A stretch of DNA of 64,000 bases from DATLLN01 sp963720885 (GCA_963720885.1 CAVRGW010000005.1:434001-498000); one strand, 5' to 3'. Numbered from the stretch's first letter, positions 8,015 to 20,129 are shown. The notes: generated from the letters alone by a model not told the origin. Numbers and translations: made by a program.

Positions 8015-11000
8015 CCTACGTCGAGCTGCACGCCCACTCCTGCTACTCGTTCCTGGACGGCGCCTCCCAGCCGATCGAGGTCGCCGAGCGCGCCGCCGAG
8101 CTGGGCTACGACGCCTTCGCCCTGACCGACCACGACAGCCTCTGCGGGTCGATGGAGTTCGCACGCGCAGCCCGCGACGCCGGCCTGCGCCCGATCACCG
8201 GCTGCGAGCTGACGCTGACCGACGGATCGCACGTGACGCTGCTCGCCGAGGACGAACGTGGCTACCGGAACCTCTGCCGGCTGATCACGCTGGCGCACGC
8301 CGACGACCGCCGGACACCGGCCGCGACGCTCGAGCAGCTCTCGGCCCACGCCGAGGGGCTGCACTGCCTGTCCGGCTGCGCCCGCGACGGGCGCGTCGCC
8401 CGGCTGGTCGGCGAGGGCAGGCTGCGCGAGGCCGAGGACGCCGCCCGGGAGCTGCGGGCGATGTTCGGCCGCGAGCGGTTCTCGATCGAGCTGCAGCGCC
8501 CCCACTGGCGCGGCGATGCCCGCCGCAACCGGCTGCTCGCCGAGCTGGCCGAGCGGCTGCGGGTCGAGCTGGTCGCCACCGGCGACCCGCACGCCCACAC
8601 GATCGCCCGCACCTACCTGCAGGACGCCCTGGTGGCGATCCGGATGAACACCACGCTGGACGCCTGCGAGCGCCATCGGCGCGGCAACCACGAGTCGGTG
8701 CTGCGCTCCCCGGCCGAGACCGAAACCCGCTTCCCGGCGCGGGCGGTGCACGGCGCCGAGCTGGTCGCCGAGCGCTGCCGCTTCGACCTGACCCGCGACC
8801 TCGGCTACCGCTTCCCCGACTTCGTGTCGGAGACCGGCGAGTCGGCGCAGGCCGCCCTCCACCGCATCTGCTTCGAGGAGCTCGAGCGGCGCTATCTGGG
8901 CCTCTCCCACATCCACGAGGCGCGAGCCCGGCTGGAGCAGGAGCTGGAGCTGATCGCCTTCCACGGCCTGGCCGGGTTCTTCCTGCTGCACCGCGACATC
9001 CTGGAGATGGCGCGCGAGGTCGCGGTGCGCGTGCGCGGGACCAGCGCCGCGCGCAGCCTGCTGCCGCCCGGCCGTGGCCGCGGCTCCAGCGTCGGGTCGA
9101 TCGTCTGCTACCTGATCGGGCTCTCCCACGTCGATCCGGTCGAGACCCGGCTGTTCCTCGGCCGCTTCCTGTCGCCCGAGCTGGCGAGCGTGCCCGACAT
9201 CGACCTCGACTTCCCGCGCGATGTCCGCGAGGGGCTGATCCTCGAGGTGCAGCGCCGCTACGGCGACGACCACGCCGCGCTGGTCGCCGCCTTCCCCACC
9301 TACAAGGTGCGCGGCGCCATCCGCGACCTGGGCAAGGCGCTGGCGCTGCCCCAGGGGGAGATCGAGCGGATGGCGCGGATGTCCGACGGCTTCGACCACG
9401 CCAGCGGCGACGCCGCCCGCACAGACCCGCGGCTCGACTCCCCCCGCTGGCGCGCCTTCCGCTTCCTGATGGACGAGATCGCCGGCCTGCCCCGGCACAT
9501 CAGCCAGCACTCGGGCGGGATGGTGATCTCCTCCGCCCCGCTGGTCGAGCTGGTGCCGGTGCTGCCGGCGGCGATGGAGGGCCGGCGGATCTGCCAGTGG
9601 GACAAGGACTCCTGCGCCGACGCGGGCTTCCTCAAGATCGACCTGCTCGGGCTGGGCATGCTGTCCGCCGTCGAGGAGTGCGTCGACCTGATCGCGCGCA
9701 CCGCGTCCGAGCCGGTCGACCTCTCGCGCGTCGGCTTCGACGACCCCGAGGTGTTCGCCGAGATCCAGGCGGCGGACACGGTCGGCGTGTTCCAGATCGA
9801 GAGCCGCGCCCAGATGCAGTCGCTGGTGCGGACGAAGCCCGAGGATCTCGACGACCTGACGGTGCAGGTCGCGCTCGTCCGCCCCGGTCCGATCGTCGGC
9901 GACGCCGTCAACCCGTACATCAAGCGCCGCCAGGAGCTGCGCCGGAACCCCGACTACGAGGTGCCGTACGACCACCCGCTGCTGCGCGAGGTGCTGGCCG
10001 ACACGCTGGGCGTGGTCGTGTTCCAGGACCAGGTGCTCGAGGTGGCGATGGCGCTGGCCGGCTTCACCACCGGGGAGGCCGAGTCGCTGCGGCGGGCGAT
10101 GAGCCGCAAGCGCAGCCGCTCGGCGCTCGAGGGCCACTGGCTGCGGTTCCGCGACGGCGCGGTCTCGAACGGCGTGCCCGAGGAGACGGCGAAGCTGGTG
10201 TTCGACAAGGTCGTCGGCTTCTCGGAGTTCGGCTTCCCCAAGTCACACGCAGCGGCCTTCGGCATCCTCGCCTACCAGTCGGCCTGGCTGCACCGCCACT
10301 ACCCGGCCGAGTTCCTGTGCTCGCTGCTGAACGCCCAGCCGATGGGCTTCTATCCGCCGGCGACGCTGCTGCGGGACGGTGAGCGGCGGGGCGTGACCAT
10401 GCTGCCGCCGGACGTCAACGAGAGCATGGCCGGCTGCACGGTCGAGGGCAGCGACGGCGTGCGGATCGGCCTCGGCTACGTCAAGGGCGTCGGCAAGTCG
10501 GCGGAGGACATCGTCGCCGAACGCGACCGCGGCGGACTCTTCGCCGATCCCGGCGACCTGGTGCGGCGGGCGCCCGTCGGCCGCGACTCGCTCGCCCAGC
10601 TGGTGCGCGCGGGCGCGCTCGACCGCTTCGATGCGAACCGGCGCAGGCTGCTGTGGGAGATCCGCCTGCACCGCGCACCGGAGTGCGGCCAGCTCGCCCT
10701 GCCGCTTGACGCTGCGCCGACGCCGCGGCTGGCCGGCATGACCGAGTGGGACCGGCTGGTCTCCGACCACGAGGCGATGCACCTGACCACCGGGCCGCAT
10801 CCGATGGCGCTGCTGCGGCCGTCGCTGCCCGACACGATTCGCACGTCGCTCGACCTGCGCACCGACCGCCACGGCCGGACGGTGACCGTTGCCGGGATGA
10901 TGATCGCCCGCCAGCGGCCGCACACCGCCAAGGGCATCGTCTTCCTGCTCGTCGAGGACGAGCACGGCATGACGAACGTCATCGTGCCGCCGCAGATCTA

Positions 11001-11226
11001 CGAGCGCGACCGCATCGTCGTCCGCGCCGAGCCGCTGGTGCAGGTGACCGGACGGCTGGAGAAGCGCGAGGGGACGATCAACGTGATCGCCGAGCGCGTC
11101 GAAGCGCTGGCCCGCCCGGGCCGGCCGGTGATCGGCCCCGCACGTACGGAGACGGACGACGCCGAGCTCCGCCGGCTACGGGCGGCTGCGCCGGTTGCGA
11201 ACTCCTTCGCCCGCGGCCGCCGTTAG
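8011..11226 (+). CDS. dnaE2: Error-prone DNA polymerase III alpha subunit DnaE2
   Basis: A 1071-residue C-family polymerase for damage-induced translesion synthesis. The N-terminal PHP domain begins at residue 1 (HAHSCYSFLDGAS, LTDHDSLCG). The palm catalytic aspartates are visible in PDIDLDFPRDV (about residue 395) and in FLKIDLLGLGM. The C-terminal third has the helix-hairpin-helix and the OB-fold strand TVTVAGMMIARQRP (about residue 955). The short form with its OB fold and its operon context identify DnaE2 rather than replicative DnaE1. Expression is expected to be LexA-controlled through the DUF6504 promoter. Confidence 0.96.
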   Translation: MTYVELHAHSCYSFLDGASQPIEVAERAAELGYDAFALTDHDSLCGSMEFARAARDAGLRPITGCELTLTDGSHVTLLAEDERGYRNLCRLITLAHADDRRTPAATLEQLSAHAEGLHCLSGCARDGRVARLVGEGRLREAEDAARELRAMFGRERFSIELQRPHWRGDARRNRLLAELAERLRVELVATGDPHAHTIARTYLQDALVAIRMNTTLDACERHRRGNHESVLRSPAETETRFPARAVHGAELVAERCRFDLTRDLGYRFPDFVSETGESAQAALHRICFEELERRYLGLSHIHEARARLEQELELIAFHGLAGFFLLHRDILEMAREVAVRVRGTSAARSLLPPGRGRGSSVGSIVCYLIGLSHVDPVETRLFLGRFLSPELASVPDIDLDFPRDVREGLILEVQRRYGDDHAALVAAFPTYKVRGAIRDLGKALALPQGEIERMARMSDGFDHASGDAARTDPRLDSPRWRAFRFLMDEIAGLPRHISQHSGGMVISSAPLVELVPVLPAAMEGRRICQWDKDSCADAGFLKIDLLGLGMLSAVEECVDLIARTASEPVDLSRVGFDDPEVFAEIQAADTVGVFQIESRAQMQSLVRTKPEDLDDLTVQVALVRPGPIVGDAVNPYIKRRQELRRNPDYEVPYDHPLLREVLADTLGVVVFQDQVLEVAMALAGFTTGEAESLRRAMSRKRSRSALEGHWLRFRDGAVSNGVPEETAKLVFDKVVGFSEFGFPKSHAAAFGILAYQSAWLHRHYPAEFLCSLLNAQPMGFYPPATLLRDGERRGVTMLPPDVNESMAGCTVEGSDGVRIGLGYVKGVGKSAEDIVAERDRGGLFADPGDLVRRAPVGRDSLAQLVRAGALDRFDANRRRLLWEIRLHRAPECGQLALPLDAAPTPRLAGMTEWDRLVSDHEAMHLTTGPHPMALLRPSLPDTIRTSLDLRTDRHGRTVTVAGMMIARQRPHTAKGIVFLLVEDEHGMTNVIVPPQIYERDRIVVRAEPLVQVTGRLEKREGTINVIAERVEALARPGRPVIGPARTETDDAELRRLRAAAPVANSFARGRR

Positions 11227-11259
11227 ATGGTTGATTCCCCGGGGAAGACAATCATCAGA

Positions 11260-11391
11260 TCAGAACAGGCTGCCGAACGACGTGACGATCGCGCACACCG
11301 CGACGACCCACGCCAGCATGACCGTGACCACGGTCGCCAGTGCGTGGTCGTGCATGACTCCCGCCAGACCCCTCCGGCCGTATTCGTTCAT
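11260..11391 (-). CDS. Small single-pass membrane protein, 43 aa
   Basis: ATG 11391 to a TGA at 11260-11262 encodes MNEYGRRGLAG, a short linker and one hydrophobic helix with LAWVVAVCAIV. It aligns with the 54-residue protein just upstream at 11486-11650 (shared EYG motif, then AWVV inside the helix), which argues that both are real. No function is recognised. It lies on the same strand as, and downstream of, its paralogue. Confidence 0.45.
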   Translation of the reverse strand: MNEYGRRGLAGVMHDHALATVVTVMLAWVVAVCAIVTSFGSLF

Positions 11392-11485
11392 CTCGATGAC
11401 CCCCTCGGAACGCGTGATGGTGAACCGCCGCACGCAGACATCGGTCGAGGGTGATCCCCGCCGGAGCCCCCGCTCGGGTGAATCC

Positions 11486-11650
11486 CTAGACCAGGAACGC
11501 GTAGACGCTCGCGATGGCGAACACCACCACGACCCACGCCACCAGCACCAGGCACACGGCCAGCACAGGCCGGTCCTCGGCCCAGGCCAGCGCGTTCTGC
11601 TGCGTCCCGTACTCGTCTGCTGCCTTGCGCTCGCTCGTCGTCCAGCGCAT
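11486..11650 (-). CDS. Small single-pass membrane protein, 54 aa
   Basis: ATG 11650 gives a polar N-terminal half (TSERKAADEYG) and a C-terminal hydrophobic helix with LVAWVVVVFAIASVYAF, so the protein is probably tail-anchored. A longer frame to 11698 is possible, but the ATG fits the paralogue at 11260-11391. It lies downstream of comB on the same strand with a gap of 91 nt, in which I see no other feature. Function unknown. Confidence 0.5.
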   Translation of the reverse strand: MRWTTSERKAADEYGTQQNALAWAEDRPVLAVCLVLVAWVVVVFAIASVYAFLV

Positions 11651-11741
11651 CGTCAACCCCCTACTCGACCCATCAAGCGTGCCACTTCGGACGATCAAAC
11701 CGCCACCCCCGGACGCGTGATCTTGCCTGGAGTGACGCCGC

Positions 11742-12469
11742 TCAGGCGGTGATCATGGCGACGCCGTCGTGGACGTCGACGACGGTCGGGACGACCTCGA
11801 CGACGCCCTCGCGGGCGCAGTAGCGGACATCGTCCAGCAGGCCGGCGGCACGCAGGTTGCGGGCGCTCTTCGAGGCGGCCAGGCCCTCGCCGGCCGACTC
11901 GAACGACCCGGCCAGCGCCTCGGCAGCCCGCGCGGCGTCGGTCAGCTCGTACTCGGGCAGCCAGACCGCCAGCTCCTGAACGTACCGCCCGGCCGTGTAC
12001 GCGTCGTCCATCGTGAAGTCGCCGCGGACGCCGGCGCACTGGATCAGCACGTCGCCGCCCCGCTGGCGCGCCGTGCGCGCCACCTTGGAAGCGCAGGCCA
12101 GCAGGTTGAGCAGGCTGCCGATGACGACGACCTCGGCGTGGCCCGCAGCGGTGACGATCGCGCGGGTGCCGTTGGTGGTCGTCAGGACGATCGTCTCGGC
12201 CCGCGGCTCGCCCTCGAACTCGACGGGCGAGTTGCCCAGGTCGAATCCCTCGGGCTTGACGCACTGGCGCTCACCTGCAAGCACGACGCTGCCGGCGACC
12301 TTCGCGGCCAGTTCGCGGGCCTCGTCGAGATCGCCGCAGGCCAGCACCTGGCGGTACCCGCTCTCCAGCGCGCGGGTGATCGTGGTCGTCGCCCGCAGCA
12401 CGTCGATCACCACGGCCACGGTGCAGTCGTCCGGATCGCCGGGCGTGAATGCGACGTCGACGGAGCCCA

Positions 12470-12470
<1 letters not shown>
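11742..12470 (-). CDS. comB: 2-phosphosulfolactate phosphatase family protein (ComB-like)
   Basis: The 242-residue protein has the ComB signatures DVLRATTTITRAL near residue 23 and VKPEGFDLGNSP near residue 71, with TTTNGTRAI near 97. In methanogens ComB removes phosphate from 2-phosphosulfolactate, which is made from PEP and sulfite. Bacterial homologues are common and mostly unproven. Here its ATG overlaps the ppdK stop as TGATG, directly tying it to a PEP-forming enzyme. No other sulfolactate or coenzyme M gene is in the window, so the actual substrate is open. Confidence 0.82.
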
Positions 12471-15093
<2,623 letters not shown>

Positions 15094-15097
<4 letters not shown>

Positions 15098-15930
15098 TGT
15101 GCGCCGGCCTCCCGGAACGCCCGGCGGCGCTCCTCGACCAGCTCGGCGCAGCGCGAAGCGCACTCCTCGATCGCCAGCCGCGAGACGTCGATCACCGGGC
15201 AGCCGAGCCGCTTGTGCAGCTTCTCGGTCGCCTCCAGCTCCTCGTAGATCTCCGACAGGTCGGCGTAGCGCGCGCCGGAGCCGGCGGCGATCGCCCGAAC
15301 CCGGCGGCGGCGGATCTCGGCCAGCCGCTCGGCCTCGATCGTCAGTCCGACGATCTTCCACGGCTCGACCCCGAACAGCGCGGCCGGCGGGTCGACGCCG
15401 CGGACGATCGGGATGTTGGCGGACATGTAGCCCATGTACCCGAGGTGCATGGAGGTCGGCGTCTTGGACGTGCGGGACACGCCGACCAGGATGATGTCGG
15501 CGTTGTTCAGGTCGTCGGCGCCGCGGCCGTCGTCGTGCTTGACCGCGAACTCGATGGCGGCGATCCGGCGGAAGTACTGGGCGTCCAGCGGGGCATGGCG
15601 GCCCGGCTCGTGGATCGCCTGCATGCCCGACGCCGTGGTCACGGCGTTCAGCGCCGGGCCGAGCACGTCCAGCGCGACCAGCCTGTGCTGGCGCGACAGC
15701 TCGGACATCGACTCGCGGAGCCCGGGATCGACCAGCGTGTAGAAGACGGTGGCGCGCCGTCCCGCCGCCGCCTCCAGCGCCTTCTCCAGCTGCTCGCGCG
15801 ACTTCACTCGGGCGTGGCGGATCAGCGCGGTCTCGAAGTCCTCGAACTGGCTCTGAGCCGCCCGCGCCACCCTCGCTGCGGTGTCACCGGTCGAGTCGGA
15901 GACGATGTGGATCTCGAGGGTGTCGGACAC
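15094..15930 (-). CDS. ppsR: PPDK regulatory protein (DUF299 kinase/pyrophosphorylase)
   Basis: A 278-residue bifunctional serine/threonine kinase and Pi-dependent pyrophosphorylase that switches PPDK off and on by ADP-dependent phosphorylation of the Thr next to its catalytic His. The N-terminal HIVSDSTGDTA and the P-loop-like GVSRTSKTPTSMHLG (about residue 150) are diagnostic. It lies directly upstream of its target and is coupled to it by the CTGA overlap, so regulator and enzyme are made together. GTG 15930 is 7 nt after TACCAT, the usual leaderless spacing here. Confidence 0.93.
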
Positions 15931-15969
15931 CGGCCAGATGGTAAACCATGCCGAGGGTAGGCTTGCGCC

Positions 15970-17389
15970 GTGACCGGCGTCGACGTGGCGATCGTTGGAG
16001 GCGGAGTGGTCGGCTGCGCGATCGCGCGCGAGCTGTCGTTCTCCCAGGCATCGGTCGTGCTGCTCGAGGCGGCCCACGACATCTGCGAGGGCGCCTCCAA
16101 GGGCAACACGGGCATCGCCACCAGCGGGGCGGACTGCGCGGCCGGCACGCTGGAGTGCGACCTGGTGACGCGGTCGAGCCCGCGGTGGGAGCGGCTGTGC
16201 GCAACGCTGGACACGCCCTTCCACCGGATCGGCACGCTGGCCGTTGCGCTCACCGAGGCGCAGGAGCGAGCGGCTGCCGGAGCTGCTGGAGGATGCCCGC
16301 GCGGCGGGCGCCCGGGCCGAGATCGTGAGCGGCGAGGCGGCGCGCGGGCTGGAGCCGCTGCTGACCGCGGATGCCCGCGCCGCGCTGCACTTTCCCGACG
16401 ACGGGATCGTCGACTCGATCCGGCTGACCATCGGCTACGCCGAGCTGGCGTGCCGCAACGGGGTCGAGGTGCGCCGCTCGTCGCCAGTGGTCGGCGTGCG
16501 CAGCGAGGGCGGGCGGATCCTCGGCGTGCGGACGCCGGACGCCCTGATCACGGCACGCTGCGTCGTCAACGCCGCCGGCCTGGGCGCGGACGCGCTCTCG
16601 GCGCTGGCCGGCGGGGACGAGTTCGCCACCTGGCCGCGCAAGGGCCAGTACTGGCTGCTCGACCGCGAGATCGGCGGCCGCTTCGCCAAGGTGGTCGGGG
16701 GCGTGCCCACACCGCACACGCGCGGCATCTACGCCGTTCCGACGACCAACCGGTCGCTGCTGCTCGGCCCGACGGCCGAGGACCGCGAGGACCGCACCGA
16801 CCGCGGCGTCGACTCCCCCACGCTCGAGCACGTGTTCGAAGCCGCCAACGCACTGGTGCCCAGCATCCGCCGCGAGCACGCCATCAAGACGTTCGCCGCC
16901 AACCGACCGGCATCCGATCCTGTCTACCGGGTCAGTCGCGACTCGACCGTCGAGAACCTCGTGCACGCGGCGGGCATCCGCTCGACCGGCGTCTCGTCGT
17001 CGCCGGCGATGGCCGAGCTCGTGCGCTCGCTGGTCGCTGAGCTTGTCCCCGAGGCCGGCGATGACCGCCCGGATGCCGTCCGCGAGCTGGAGCCGCTGCC
17101 GCGCCTGCTCTGGAACGACAGCCCCGAGGCGCTGCTCGACCTCGATCCCCGCTACGGCCAGGTGATCTGCGCGTGCGAGCAGGTGACCGCCGCCGAGATC
17201 GCCGCAGCCTACGGGGCGGCGCTGCCGCCGCGGTCGCTGGAGGGGCTGCGCAAGCGGACGAGGGCGATGGGCGGCCGCTGCCAGGGCGCGCTGTGCCTGT
17301 CCGGATGCTCGTTCATGCACTCGCTGCACACGGGCGACGCGCCCGGGCGGATCCCTGTCTCCGAGCCGGAGGCGACCCTCGGTGTCTGA
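15970..17389 (+). pseudogene. GlpA-type FAD glycerol-3-phosphate dehydrogenase with [2Fe-2S] tail, frameshifted
   Basis: The first frame (GTG 15970, 6 nt after TAGGCT) gives a Rossmann FAD site, VAIVGGGVVGCAIARE, and reads well to about 16265 (IGTLAVALTEAQE). The protein then continues in the +1 frame (RLPELLEDARAAG onward) to 17389. The join is equivalent to one extra base around 16262-16272. Joined, it is a ~470-residue DAO-fold dehydrogenase ending in a BFD-type iron-sulfur domain with CACEQ and GGRCQGALCLSGC cysteines, as in GlpA-like enzymes. The next gene overlaps it by 8 nt. All else looks intact, so this may be an assembly indel rather than a dead gene. Confidence 0.82.
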
Positions 17390-18164
17390 GGCGGTCGCGA
17401 TCGTCGGCGCAGGGATCACGGGGCTGGCGTGCGCGGAGGCGCTCGAGGACGCGGTGGTCGTCGACCGGATTCCCGTGACCGGCGGCGTCAACGGCTGGGA
17501 CGATCCCGACACGCGGCGGCTGACCGGCGCGTGCGGAGCGCGGTTTCTGCTCGGCGCGACGGCCACCCGCTGGGACGGTCGCGCGCTGTGGGTGATCGGG
17601 CCGGGCGGCGTCGAGCGGATCGCCGCCGCCGCGCTGGTGATCGCGGGCGGTGCGCGGCCGCAGGGCCGCGCTCAGCTCGGCATCGCGGGGGATCGGCCGG
17701 CCGGCGTGCTGCCCGCCACGGCCGCCTGCCACCTCGCCGAGAACGGGCTGCCCGTGGGCCGGCGCGTGATCGTCTACGGCGGCGGCGATTGGGCGCACCG
17801 CGCTTCGGCCGAGCTGCTGCATGCGGGCGCGCAGGTGAAGGTGCTGGCGCCGTACGGTCTGCTCCGCGAGATGCCCGCCGGCGCCGAGGTCCGCGAGGGC
17901 GACCGGGTCACCGCGGTGCGTGGGCGGCTTCGCGTCGAGCGCGTCGAGCTGGACGACGGCCGCGTCGACGTCGAGTGCGACGGGCTGGTGCTGGCGCACG
18001 GCCTCGCGCCCAACCGCAATGTCGACGGCGCGGTGCTCGACGGCGAGCGGGTGATCTACGCACAGCCGCTGGACGACCCGGCGTCGGTGGCGGGGGCCGA
18101 GGCGGCCGGCCGCCACGCGGCGGTGCAGGCCATCGAGTTGATCCGACAGGGAGGGACGAGATGA
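17382..18164 (+). CDS. NAD(P)/FAD-dependent oxidoreductase, partner of the GlpA-like dehydrogenase
   Basis: The 260-residue protein has an N-terminal FAD motif VAIVGAGITGLACAEAL and a second dinucleotide site RRVIVYGGGDW near residue 128, with VLAHGLAPN near 206. It is a shortened pyridine nucleotide-disulfide oxidoreductase without a CxxC pair. In clostridial and thermotogal glycerol operons such a protein follows the DAO subunit and precedes glycerol kinase, which is the order seen here. It probably passes electrons between the dehydrogenase and NAD(P) or quinone (inference). GTG 17382 overlaps the upstream gene by 8 nt. Confidence 0.8.
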   Translation: MSEAVAIVGAGITGLACAEALEDAVVVDRIPVTGGVNGWDDPDTRRLTGACGARFLLGATATRWDGRALWVIGPGGVERIAAAALVIAGGARPQGRAQLGIAGDRPAGVLPATAACHLAENGLPVGRRVIVYGGGDWAHRASAELLHAGAQVKVLAPYGLLREMPAGAEVREGDRVTAVRGRLRVERVELDDGRVDVECDGLVLAHGLAPNRNVDGAVLDGERVIYAQPLDDPASVAGAEAAGRHAAVQAIELIRQGGTR

Positions 18165-18379
18165 GGGTTCGTTCGCCGATCGGCGACCTGCCGTTCACGG
18201 TCACCGGGGTCCACCGCGGTGGCGCGGGAATCGTGGTCGACGGGGAGCTGGGCGCCTGGGCGTCGCATATCGAGATCGGCCCGAGCGACGTGCCGATGCT
18301 GGCGCGCGCGCTGCGCGGGCCGCTGGTCGCCGCCGCCGTGGTCGGCGCCGCTGCGCTGTTCCTGGCGAGCCGGCGGTGA
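18161..18379 (+). CDS. Small membrane-anchored protein of the glycerol operon, 72 aa
   Basis: The protein has a beta-rich N-terminal half (LPFTVTGVHRGGAGIVVDG) and one C-terminal hydrophobic helix (VAAAVVGAAALFLA) ending in a basic SRR. ATG 18161 overlaps the previous stop as ATGA after a GGGAGGGACG ribosome site, and its own stop overlaps the kinase GTG. It occupies the slot where related operons carry the cysteine-rich DUF1667 protein but has no cysteines and does not resemble it. A membrane anchor for the oxidoreductases is one possibility (inference). Confidence 0.65.
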   Translation: MRVRSPIGDLPFTVTGVHRGGAGIVVDGELGAWASHIEIGPSDVPMLARALRGPLVAAAVVGAAALFLASRR

Positions 18380-19818
18380 GCCGCGACGTCCTGATCGGGA
18401 TCGACCAGGGCACGAGCGGCACGCGCACCGTCGCGTTCGACCTGCGGCTGCGGCCGCTGGCCGACGCCTACCGGCCGGCCGAGGTCAGCCACCCGCAGCC
18501 GGGATGGATCGAGAAGGACGCCGGCGAGACGGTGCGCACGGTCGAGGAGTCGCTGGGCGAGGTGGTCGCGGCCATGGGCGCCGACCGGATTGCCGCCGTC
18601 GGTCTGGACAACGAGGGTGAGACCGTCGTCGCGTGGGACGCCGAGAGCCTGGAGCCGCTCGCCCCGGCGGTCGTCTGGGGCTGCCGCCGCTCGCAGCCGA
18701 TCGTCGACCGGCTGGCGGCGTCCGGCGACGGCGCGGAGGTCGAGCGCATCTCCGGGCTGCCGCTCGATCCCTACTTCTCCGCGACCAAGATCCGCTGGCT
18801 GGTCGAGAACGTGCTGCCGGTCGCGACGGCCGCGGACGAGGGCCGCCTGCGCGCCGGCACGCTGGACGCGTACCTGTGCGCCCGGCTGGGCGGCGGCGCC
18901 CGCACGGAGCCGTCGACGGCCGGGCGAACGCAGCTGCAGGCGCTCCGCCGGCCCGGGTCGTGGGATCCCGATCTGCTTCGCCTGCACGGCGTCGACGAGG
19001 CGTGGCTGCCCCCGATCGGCGACTCCGCGGGCGGCTTCGGGGATCTCGCCGGACAGCCGTTGCACGGGCTGCTGGTCGACCAGACCGCATCGCTCGCAGG
19101 CCACGGCTGCCTGGCCGAGGGCATGGCCAAGGCGACGTATGGCACCGGCATCTTCCTGCTGCAGAACGCGGGCGAGCAGGCGCCGACTGGGCTGGAGGGC
19201 GTGCTGCCGATCGTCGCGTGGACGCTCGGCGGGCGGACGACGTATGCGATCGATGGCGGTGTCTTCTCCGCAGGCACTGTGATCGCCTGGCTGCGCGACG
19301 GCATCGGGATCATCGAGACGCCCGCCGAGACCGCAGCGCTGGCCGAGTCGGTGCGCGACGCGGGCGGCGTGCGGTTCCTGCCGGCGCTGGCCGGGCTCGG
19401 GGCGCCGTGGTGGCGGTCGGACGCCCGCGCGGCGTTCGCCGGGATCACGTCGGGCACGACACGGGCGCATATGGTGCGGGCCGCTCTCGACTCGCTGGCG
19501 TTCCGGGTGCGGGACATCGTTGAGGCGCTGCCCACAAGGCCGCCATCCCTGCGCATCGACGGCGGCCTGACGGCGAACGCATACCTGGTGCAGCGTCAGG
19601 CGGACGTGCTCGGCGTCCCGGTCGAGGTCTCGCCGGTCGCCGAGGCGACGGCGCTGGGTGCCGCCGCGATGGCCGGCATCGGCGCCGGCCTGCTCGATCT
19701 CGACCAGCTGGCGGAGCTGGCAGGCGGCGGCCGCGTGGTTGATCCGCGGGACGTTGACCGCGCCGACGCTGAGTACCGCGAGTGGCACGCGTTCGCGGAG
19801 CTTGCGTCGCAGCTCTGA
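18376..19818 (+). CDS. glpK: FGGY carbohydrate kinase, probably glycerol kinase
   Basis: A 480-residue two-domain sugar kinase. The phosphate-binding loop is GIDQGTSGTRTVAFD near residue 8, the second ATP segment is KATYGTGIFLL near residue 250, and a C-terminal IDGGLTANAYLVQ precedes ATALGAAAMAG. Within FGGY enzymes the context with a glycerol-3-phosphate dehydrogenase points to glycerol, making glycerol 3-phosphate in the cytoplasm. Substrate choice is by context only. GTG 18376 overlaps the previous stop as GTGA. Confidence 0.82.
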   Translation: MSRDVLIGIDQGTSGTRTVAFDLRLRPLADAYRPAEVSHPQPGWIEKDAGETVRTVEESLGEVVAAMGADRIAAVGLDNEGETVVAWDAESLEPLAPAVVWGCRRSQPIVDRLAASGDGAEVERISGLPLDPYFSATKIRWLVENVLPVATAADEGRLRAGTLDAYLCARLGGGARTEPSTAGRTQLQALRRPGSWDPDLLRLHGVDEAWLPPIGDSAGGFGDLAGQPLHGLLVDQTASLAGHGCLAEGMAKATYGTGIFLLQNAGEQAPTGLEGVLPIVAWTLGGRTTYAIDGGVFSAGTVIAWLRDGIGIIETPAETAALAESVRDAGGVRFLPALAGLGAPWWRSDARAAFAGITSGTTRAHMVRAALDSLAFRVRDIVEALPTRPPSLRIDGGLTANAYLVQRQADVLGVPVEVSPVAEATALGAAAMAGIGAGLLDLDQLAELAGGGRVVDPRDVDRADAEYREWHAFAELASQL

Positions 19819-19837
19819 TCGACATAGCATAGGAGCT

Positions 19838-20129
19838 ATGACGATCGACCGTGCGCACGTGACGAGGTTCGTGCTCGGCGTGCTCGCCATCACCGCGGCG
19901 GCGGTCGGGGCCTACGCGGTGCGCAACCCGAACGGCATCCAGATGGGAGCGAAGCCCGCCGCCTCGGAGATCATCGCCGCTCTGGCCGCCGGTGTGCTCG
20001 TCGTCGGGCTGGCGACGAACCGGCGAGCGAGCGATGCCGGGCTGTTCGCCGCCGGCGATCGTGCTCGCCGGCGTGGCCGTCGCACTGCTCGCATACGTCG
20101 CGTTCGTGCTCAGCTTCAACCAGCTGTGA
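19838..20129 (+). pseudogene. Small membrane protein interrupted by a frameshift
   Basis: ATG 19838 follows AGGAG and a TAGCAT hexamer. The frame gives two hydrophobic stretches (FVLGVLAITAAAVGAYAV and IIAALAAGVLVVGLAT). After about 20040 it turns into Arg-rich nonsense and stays open for over 1 kb. The +1 frame from there reads as a third membrane helix (AIVLAGVAVALLAYVAFVL) ending SFNQL and a TGA at 20127. Joining the two gives a plausible ~96-residue three-helix protein. Function unknown; the break may be an assembly indel. Confidence 0.6.
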
